From assembly GCA_964449115.1 (NCBI GenBank), contig CAYUXW010000018.1, positions 1 through 34,944 on the forward strand: a DNA stretch of 34,944 bases. Reading direction: 5' to 3'. Below the pieces are notes generated by a model. It had not been told where the DNA came from and made no database searches. It worked only from the letters and a program-made list of their open reading frames with translations. The translations under genes were made by a program, and so were the position numbers. The stretch's first letter is position 1. The number at the start of each line of letters is the position of its first letter. Below are positions 29,585 through 34,944 of the stretch, piece after piece. This stretch comes from UBA1783 sp964449115. Its GTDB lineage: Bacteria; Bacillota_I; Bacilli_A; Erysipelotrichales; Erysipelotrichaceae.

Positions 29585-32515
29585 ATGAAAAGATTCGAGC
29601 CTAAAAAGAAAAAGATAGATTTAATTTTTATTTCAGTAACAATTATAGCTATTGTATTGGTAGCTGTTTTATCGTGGTTTTTCCAGGATTCGAATCAAAA
29701 CAATGTTGATATTAATGTTTCTGAATTGCCAGATACTTCACAGGAAGTTTTTGGCAAGTTGGTTATAAGTGAAGTTATGTCAAATAATGGTGGTATCTAT
29801 GTTAACAGCAACAATGAAGTTACTGATTATGTTGAACTGTACAATGGAACAGATAAGGCCATTGATTTGACAGGTTATGGCTTAAGCGATAGAAAAGATC
29901 GTGTCAAATGGGTGTTTGGCGAAGTCATTATCGAACCAGATTCCTATCTGGTTATCGCCTTGACAGGCAAGGATGAAGAAGGATTAAATGCTAACTTCAG
30001 ATTAAGAGCAGCTGGAAAAGAATATCTTATTTTGGTAAACAAGAAGGGTAAGGTAATCGATGCTGTTGAAACAGTTTCCCTGGCTAAAAATCAGACAATG
30101 AATAGAAAAGCTGATGGCAGCTGGTTTGTGGCTGATTATGGTACCCCAAATCATGAAAATTCAATGCAAGGTTTAAATGATTATTTAGCCTCATTGATGA
30201 GTGAACAAACGGATGAAATTGTTGTCAATGAAGTTCTTGTTAAAAACAATGGTAACTTTATCAATGAATATGGCAGGATGGATGGTTTTATTGAACTGAT
30301 CAATATTTCTAATCAGCCGGTAAGCTTAAAAGATTACAATCTGGGCAATGATAAATACAGCCCATTCAGATATAAATTTGAAGATGTTATTTTACAACCT
30401 GGCGAATTATATGTCTTGTATACAGGAGACAGCACCTTGTTTGGCACTGGCTATCTTGGATTCACCTTTAATAATAAAAATGGAAGTGTTGTCTTAAGCA
30501 AAAATGGTAAAATCGTTCAACTTTTAGAATATGAAAATTTGGCAAACGGCTATGCCTTAACCAGAATTGAAGATTTTTATGTTCATCAATGCATAGTTTC
30601 AATGGGTGAGTCTAATGATGCTTCTGGAATTGAAAAATTTCAGAATCAATATTTAAAAGCTAGAGAAGGATTGATCATTAACGAAGCAATGAATCGTAAC
30701 AATGAATATCTGGCTCAAAATGGGTATCAATTTTACGATTGGATTGAACTCTATAATAATTCAGATAGTGAAATATTACTTAGTGACTACTATTTAAGTA
30801 CTAACAGCAATTCTTTACAGGATTATCGTTTACCGGAAGTAATATTAAAACCTGATGAATATTACATTATCATGTGCAGTGGTGAAACATCATTAACCAA
30901 TAGCAAATATTATCACAGCAATTTTAAATTATCAGATGTTGAAGGAATCTTCTTATCAAAGGGCAATACATTGATTGACTCAATGTTTATTACTGAAGTT
31001 CCTTATGGATATAGTTATGGCAGATATGAAACAGTAGGCTATCACTATTTGGACAGTCCAACTCCAGGAAAAGTTAATGGAAGTGGAGTAAGATCAATAT
31101 GTCTTTCACCCATCGTATTAACACAAGCGGGCATCTATAATGATGTGTCTACTATAGAAGTTTCCTTAAATGGAAATGGAACGATTTTTTATACAACTGA
31201 TGGCAGTGAACCTACTGCTTCCAGCAGGATGTATAATGAACCGATTGATTTAAATAAAACGACAGTATTGAAGTTTAAAGCTTTCAATACTGGACAATTA
31301 CCATCCAGTACAGTTACTTCAAGTTACATTATCAACGAAAATCATAGTCTTCCAGTGATGGTTGTTTCAATGAATGAGTATGATTTTGATTATTTAAACT
31401 ATAATAGCTATGTGATTGATCTGCAATTGCAGTGTTATGTTGAATTTTATGAGGCAGGTTTAAGTTTCTCATTACCTTGTTCAATTGCCTGTTTTGGTGG
31501 TAATAATAGAGGTCAGCCCAAAAAAAGCTATGCTTTGAGATTTGACAGTGAGTTTGGATCAACAGAGTTGAACTATGATTTGTTTGATAATAGAGAAAGT
31601 GTAGTATTTGATTCCATAGTTTTAAGGACCGGTTCAAATGACTGGGCCAGGACAATTTTCAGAGATATCTTATCTACCAGTATCATGGATGAGTATCTGG
31701 ATGTTCAGGCCTATAAACCGTGTGTTCTATATATCAATGGTCATTATTGGGGCATCTACAATATCAGAGAAAAAGTTAATGCCAAGTTTATTGCAGGTCA
31801 TTACAATGTCGACCCTGATACAGTAAGTATTGTTAATGTAGACTTTAGTCAAAAAGCAGGGACAGAAAATATTTACTATTTATTTAACTGGGTTAACAAT
31901 AATGATTTAGCGATTAAAGAAAATTACGATTACATCTGTTCAAAGATTGATATTGTAAACTTTGCAGATTTCTGGATTGCTCAGATGTTCTGTGTTAATC
32001 CTGATGTTCATAATGTTCGTTACTTCTGTTCACCTGATATAGATGGTGGAAAGTGGAAATACATATACTATGATATGGATCATGGCTTTAGATTTCCGAC
32101 AGAAAACTATTATTACTTATACCTGTGCAATCCAGAAGGGATGACAGGATGGATTGGCAATACCTATAACAACGCCTTACCAAGACAATTGTTCAGAAAC
32201 AGTGAATTTAGAAAATTGTGGTTTGAAAGATTGGCGTATCATTTAAACAATTCGCTAAGCAAAGAAAACCTGACTGCAAATTTTGAATTGCTGAAATCTC
32301 TATACAAGGATGATATAGCCAGAGACAGAGACAGATGGAAGAATTATCCAGATAGTGTTGTTGGAATATATCCAAGTATGAGTTTATATAACTCTCAGCT
32401 TAAAATCATTGAAAACTTCATTGCCACTAGAGGGAAAATTGTCTTAAACCAAACAAAAAATTACTTCTCACTATCAGAACAACAAATGAAAGAGATATTT
32501 GGTGACCTATGGTAG
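29585..32515 (+). CDS. Membrane-anchored lamin-tail / CotH kinase-domain protein
   Basis: A 976-residue protein. A basic N-terminus and one hydrophobic segment (12-32) make it a signal-anchored protein with its bulk outside. Three lamin-tail-like domains follow (about 57-190, 211-335, 360-495; each opens with VISEVMSNN, VVNEVLVKN or IINEAMNRN and contains a YVELYN-like strand). A chitobiase C-terminal-like piece (IFYTTDGSEPTASSRMY, about 510-583) comes next, then a CotH kinase domain (about 590-950) with FGGNNRGQPKKSYALRF, LRTGSNDW, YINGHYWGIYNIREK and YYDMDHGF (829-835), the likely metal-binding site. CotH phosphorylates spore coat proteins in Bacillus. Whether this copy has a protein target is unknown. 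It overlaps the VTC gene by 7 bases. Confidence 0.9.
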   Translation: MKRFEPKKKKIDLIFISVTIIAIVLVAVLSWFFQDSNQNNVDINVSELPDTSQEVFGKLVISEVMSNNGGIYVNSNNEVTDYVELYNGTDKAIDLTGYGLSDRKDRVKWVFGEVIIEPDSYLVIALTGKDEEGLNANFRLRAAGKEYLILVNKKGKVIDAVETVSLAKNQTMNRKADGSWFVADYGTPNHENSMQGLNDYLASLMSEQTDEIVVNEVLVKNNGNFINEYGRMDGFIELINISNQPVSLKDYNLGNDKYSPFRYKFEDVILQPGELYVLYTGDSTLFGTGYLGFTFNNKNGSVVLSKNGKIVQLLEYENLANGYALTRIEDFYVHQCIVSMGESNDASGIEKFQNQYLKAREGLIINEAMNRNNEYLAQNGYQFYDWIELYNNSDSEILLSDYYLSTNSNSLQDYRLPEVILKPDEYYIIMCSGETSLTNSKYYHSNFKLSDVEGIFLSKGNTLIDSMFITEVPYGYSYGRYETVGYHYLDSPTPGKVNGSGVRSICLSPIVLTQAGIYNDVSTIEVSLNGNGTIFYTTDGSEPTASSRMYNEPIDLNKTTVLKFKAFNTGQLPSSTVTSSYIINENHSLPVMVVSMNEYDFDYLNYNSYVIDLQLQCYVEFYEAGLSFSLPCSIACFGGNNRGQPKKSYALRFDSEFGSTELNYDLFDNRESVVFDSIVLRTGSNDWARTIFRDILSTSIMDEYLDVQAYKPCVLYINGHYWGIYNIREKVNAKFIAGHYNVDPDTVSIVNVDFSQKAGTENIYYLFNWVNNNDLAIKENYDYICSKIDIVNFADFWIAQMFCVNPDVHNVRYFCSPDIDGGKWKYIYYDMDHGFRFPTENYYYLYLCNPEGMTGWIGNTYNNALPRQLFRNSEFRKLWFERLAYHLNNSLSKENLTANFELLKSLYKDDIARDRDRWKNYPDSVVGIYPSMSLYNSQLKIIENFIATRGKIVLNQTKNYFSLSEQQMKEIFGDLW

Positions 32516-33189
32516 AATATCGTTATGAATTGAAATATGTTATTTCCAAACCAATAGCGGAAATGCTTAAAAAACAACTGTCAGTAGTAATGGAGCTAGA
32601 CCCGCATTCAAAAAGTGAGAAGTATTCCTATGATGTCAGATCTTTGTATTTCGATGATGCCTACTCGACGTCGTTAGATGAGAAAAGAGACGGTGTTCAG
32701 TTTCGAAGTAAATATCGAATAAGGATTTACAATAATTCAAGCGAACATATCAAGCTTGAATGTAAACATAAAGATATTGATATGACCTATAAAGAAGATG
32801 TTACCTTGTCTTTAAAGGCAGCCTTGGCAATTTGTGAAGGAAGATATTACCAGATTTTAACTAACAACAACTTTTTAAAGAAATTTTTAGCCAATGCGCA
32901 AATAAGGCAGCTAAGACCTTCAGTCATTGTTGATTATCGAAGGACAGCGTTTACCCATCCGGTAAGCAAAACCAGAATTACCTTCGATGAGTATATTAGA
33001 AGTGGCAGATATGATTGTGACCTGTTTGAAAAAAATATTGAGACGGTACCAATCACAAAACCTGATGAAATAGTATTGGAAGTGAAGTGTAATGATTTTA
33101 TTCCCGCTCACATAACAGCTATACTTAATTCGGTTCCTAAATTAAGACAGGCAATATCAAAATTTGCCTATTGTCGAACAGCGAAGTAA
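32509..33189 (+). CDS. VTC-domain polyphosphate polymerase
   Basis: A 226-residue cytoplasmic tunnel-fold protein related to the catalytic core of yeast VTC4, which makes polyphosphate from ATP. Basic and acidic tunnel residues are present in order: R5/E7/K9 (RYELKY), RSLYFD (44-49), KYRIRIY (68-74), KLECKHK (82-88), PSVIVDYRRTAF (137-148), TRITFDE (155-161), VLEVKCN (189-195) and ISKFAYCR (216-223). No SPX domain. It starts inside the CotH gene, whose TGG-TAG end shares bases with this ATG, so the two are translationally coupled. Product identity is inferred from the family. Confidence 0.92.
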   Translation: MVEYRYELKYVISKPIAEMLKKQLSVVMELDPHSKSEKYSYDVRSLYFDDAYSTSLDEKRDGVQFRSKYRIRIYNNSSEHIKLECKHKDIDMTYKEDVTLSLKAALAICEGRYYQILTNNNFLKKFLANAQIRQLRPSVIVDYRRTAFTHPVSKTRITFDEYIRSGRYDCDLFEKNIETVPITKPDEIVLEVKCNDFIPAHITAILNSVPKLRQAISKFAYCRTAK

Positions 33190-33203
33190 AAGGAGATTAA
33201 ATT

Positions 33204-33878
33204 ATGAGTATTCTTGATGCGATAAAAAAAGGTGTATTAGAACAGTTTAACAGCAGTGTAACTGTTGAAATGATTCTGGTTTCTCTGGCAGTTGCCTTTG
33301 TCATTTCATTGTTTATTGTCTTTATTTATAAAAAGACTTTTTCAGGAGTTGTTTATAATAAATCAACAGTCTTGACAATAGTGATAATTTCTATGGTTAC
33401 AGCGATGGTAATCAGAACAATCAACTCAAACCTGTCTTTGTCTTTAGGTATGGTTGGGGCACTATCTATTGTTCGTTTTAGAACAGCCATTAAAGAACCT
33501 GTTGATACGGCTTTCCTGTTTTGGGCTATAACTGCTGGTATCATGTCAGGAGCAGGATTATATGTTATTTCCATAGTTGGTTCGCTGGCTTTAGGTCTTC
33601 TTTATTACATATTGTATTTGGCAGATGTCAAAGCGAAGTCACAATATCTGCTGGTTGTAGCATATAGAGAAGAAGCAGCTTTGGAAGTTGAAAATATAAT
33701 TAAATCTATTAATAAGAAGAAATTAAAAAGCAAATCTTTAAGTGACAAAGGATTAATGGAACTTACCTATGAAGTCGAATATAATCCTACAATTGATGAT
33801 ACAATGAGACAACTTCAAAAGATTGAAGGAGTCAGAAACGTTAATCTGGTAACATATACTAATGAATATGGATTATAA
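33204..33878 (+). CDS. DUF4956 membrane protein
   Basis: A 224-residue protein with four or five membrane segments (about 22-42, 55-72, 78-90, 102-118, 120-138) and a cytoplasmic C-terminal domain of about 85 residues with an alpha-beta pattern (YLLVVAYREEAALEV, then MRQLQKIEGVRNVNLV). The block GMVGALSIVRFRTAIKEP (82-99) identifies the family. DUF4956 genes commonly accompany VTC and CotH genes. The biochemical role is unknown; transfer or sensing of polyphosphate at the membrane is a possible reading. Ribosome binding site AAAAGGAG. Confidence 0.9.
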   Translation: MSILDAIKKGVLEQFNSSVTVEMILVSLAVAFVISLFIVFIYKKTFSGVVYNKSTVLTIVIISMVTAMVIRTINSNLSLSLGMVGALSIVRFRTAIKEPVDTAFLFWAITAGIMSGAGLYVISIVGSLALGLLYYILYLADVKAKSQYLLVVAYREEAALEVENIIKSINKKKLKSKSLSDKGLMELTYEVEYNPTIDDTMRQLQKIEGVRNVNLVTYTNEYGL

Positions 33879-33903
33879 AAGCTGTCGATTGACAGCTTTT
33901 TTT
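33877..33903 (+). terminator. Terminator of the CotH-VTC-DUF4956 unit
   Basis: AAAAGCTGTC and GACAGCTTTT form a 10-bp stem around GATT, followed by further T. It begins in the stop codon of the DUF4956 gene. Confidence 0.88.
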
Positions 33904-33912
33904 GTATTGATT

Positions 33913-34848
33913 TTAATTGACTAAATTAATTGGTTTACCATTTAAATAGCCATTCAGATTATCTTTAACAATAATCGCTCTTTTTTCTAAAGCTTCTAAA
34001 CTGTTGAACCCTATATGAGGAGTAGTCAAACAGTTTTTGCAGTTTAATAATGGATGACTGATATCTATTGGAGGTTCCATTTCAAAGACATCAATTCCCG
34101 CTGCTTTGATATCTTCATTATCTAAAGCATTGGCTAAATCATAACTATTGACTATTGGTCCTCTGGCAGTATTTATCAGTACGGCATTTTTCTTCATTAA
34201 AGCTATTTTGTCTTTGTCAATTAGATTTATAGTATCTTCATTTTGAGTCAGATGAATAGAGATAATATCGCAGGTTTTCAGCAGTTCATCCAATTCTAAG
34301 AATTTAAAGCTATTGTTGCGACTGTTTTTGGAATAGTAATAAACATCACAATCAAAAACCTTGGCTATTTCAGCAACCTTGGTTCCAATTGCTCCCAGTC
34401 CGATAATTCCAAATTTTTTATGGGCTATTTCATTTGATGATAAAGACGATTTGGCTTGGTTTCTGATTGAAAGATTGTGTTCATTGATATGACGATAGAT
34501 ATTGATGATAAGACCAAAAACCAACTCAGCAACAGCATTGGTTGAATAGCCAGCACAATTGGAAACAATAATATCATTCTTATTACAGTAGTCCATATCA
34601 ATATGGTTATAGCCGGTAAAGGCTACACAGATGTATTTCAATTTACTGCATTTTTCTAATACTTTTTTAGTCAGTTTAATATTGGTTAAAACAATAATAT
34701 CAGCATCTTGACATCTTTTAATGAGAGTTTCTTCGTCTTCTTTTCGATCTAAGTAAAATTCTACATGATGGTTTTGGGAAATTTCTGCAAGAAGAGTTTC
34801 TAATTTTTCTTGTTTAATACCTAGGGGTTCGATAATTGAAATATACAT
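33913..34848 (-). CDS. D-isomer-specific 2-hydroxyacid dehydrogenase
   Basis: A 311-residue NAD-dependent oxidoreductase. The Rossmann loop is GLGAIG (150-155), the substrate-binding Arg lies in NTARGP (Arg229), the Glu in DVFEMEPP (Glu256 or 258) and the catalytic His in TTPHIGFNS (His278). Family members reduce 2-keto acids or oxidise D-2-hydroxyacids such as lactate, glycerate or phosphoglycerate. No ACT domain is present, so it is not a full-length SerA. AAAGGAGG precedes the ATG. It is convergent with the DUF4956 gene. Confidence 0.93.
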   Translation of the reverse strand: MYISIIEPLGIKQEKLETLLAEISQNHHVEFYLDRKEDEETLIKRCQDADIIVLTNIKLTKKVLEKCSKLKYICVAFTGYNHIDMDYCNKNDIIVSNCAGYSTNAVAELVFGLIINIYRHINEHNLSIRNQAKSSLSSNEIAHKKFGIIGLGAIGTKVAEIAKVFDCDVYYYSKNSRNNSFKFLELDELLKTCDIISIHLTQNEDTINLIDKDKIALMKKNAVLINTARGPIVNSYDLANALDNEDIKAAGIDVFEMEPPIDISHPLLNCKNCLTTPHIGFNSLEALEKRAIIVKDNLNGYLNGKPINLVN

Positions 34849-34874
34849 AATCAGTCCTCCTTTTCCATTCTAAC

Positions 34875-34899
34875 AAAAAAATGCACCGAATGTGCATTT
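34875..34899 (-). terminator. Leftward terminator or leader hairpin near the right edge
   Basis: On the minus strand AAATGCAC and GTGCATTT form an 8-bp stem around ATTCG, followed by TTTTG. It lies only about 27 bases before the dehydrogenase ATG, so it ends an unseen leftward gene or acts as an attenuator of the dehydrogenase. Confidence 0.6.
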
Positions 34900-34911
34900 C
34901 AGACTGTTGAC

Positions 34912-34944
34912 AAACGACAATTTGAAAAAGAATTGTCGTTTTTT
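34912..34944 (+). terminator. Rightward terminator-like hairpin at the window edge
   Basis: AAACGACAATT and AATTGTCGTTT form a perfect 11-bp stem around TGAAAAAG, and T follows to the last base. No rightward gene ends here in the window. Read on the minus strand it could belong to the 3' end of a gene beyond the edge. Confidence 0.55.

Noticed and set aside
29585..32515. CotH protein as the substrate of the sortase
   Set aside because: It has no LPxTG or NPQTN-like signal and no C-terminal hydrophobic tail. It is anchored by its N-terminus.
34907..34912. TTGACA near the right edge as a rightward promoter
   Set aside because: No -10 hexamer occurs 16-18 bases later, and the sequence there is the loop and right arm of a hairpin.
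1..34944. CRISPR arrays, IS elements, prophage or integration sites
   Set aside because: No regularly spaced repeats, no transposase or integrase motif, and no attachment-like duplication of the tRNA 3' ends was seen by eye.

Overview
The window is ordinary low-GC Firmicutes chromosome. AT-rich codons, strong AGGAGG-type ribosome binding sites and TGA used as a real stop (phnC, ftsW and rsmD all end in TGA) argue against a Mollicute. The combination of a Mollicutes-like small protein, a cell-surface sortase B and the recX-yhaM / ftsW-rsmD-coaD blocks would fit an Erysipelotrichia-type relative. That placement is inference. No phage, IS element, CRISPR array or rRNA was found. No stretch longer than 300 bases lacks a gene.

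Layout. At 1-600 a possible leftward transcription unit runs off the edge (14-codon ORF over a perfect palindrome), followed by a leftward tRNA cluster (Ser-GCT, Asp-GTC, Gly-GCC) with its own promoter and terminator. At 747-4383 are a GNAT acetyltransferase, two paralogous Gfo/Idh/MocA oxidoreductases flanking a patatin-like protein with an altered nucleophile elbow, and a small HTH-like protein. Then come ptsI, a convergent RluA-type pseudouridine synthase, a divergent class B sortase and a small membrane protein. At 8243-11849 is a PhnD-C-E-E type ABC importer with a hairpin between the binding protein and the rest. At 12014-14236 are an XRE regulator with a membrane anchor, a serine beta-lactamase-like hydrolase and thymidine kinase. 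At 14366-18708 are two TetR-type regulators, one divergent from a stand-alone FtsH and one divergent from an extended SDR. At 18964-22770 are a HAD phosphatase, recX, yhaM and a bifunctional NAD(P)H-hydrate repair enzyme. At 22828-29515 is an operon of two U32 proteins (tRNA hydroxylation type), a SpoU methyltransferase, a PEPCK-like protein without an intact P-loop, ftsW, rsmD and coaD. At 29585-33878 is a three-gene unit: a membrane-anchored protein with three lamin-tail-like domains plus a CotH kinase domain, a VTC-type polyphosphate polymerase, and a DUF4956 membrane protein. A leftward D-2-hydroxyacid dehydrogenase closes the window.

How the parts fit. Most genes are housekeeping: sugar phosphorylation, RNA modification, cofactor repair, division and CoA synthesis. 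The most distinctive parts are the CotH/VTC/DUF4956 unit, which looks like a surface-linked phosphate or polyphosphate system, and the P-loop-less PEPCK-like protein in the ftsW operon. Several genes (pseudouridine synthase, sortase, first U32 protein) have a -10 element ending exactly 6 nt before the start codon and no Shine-Dalgarno, so they may be leaderless. Assignments come from reading motifs by eye; no database search was run.
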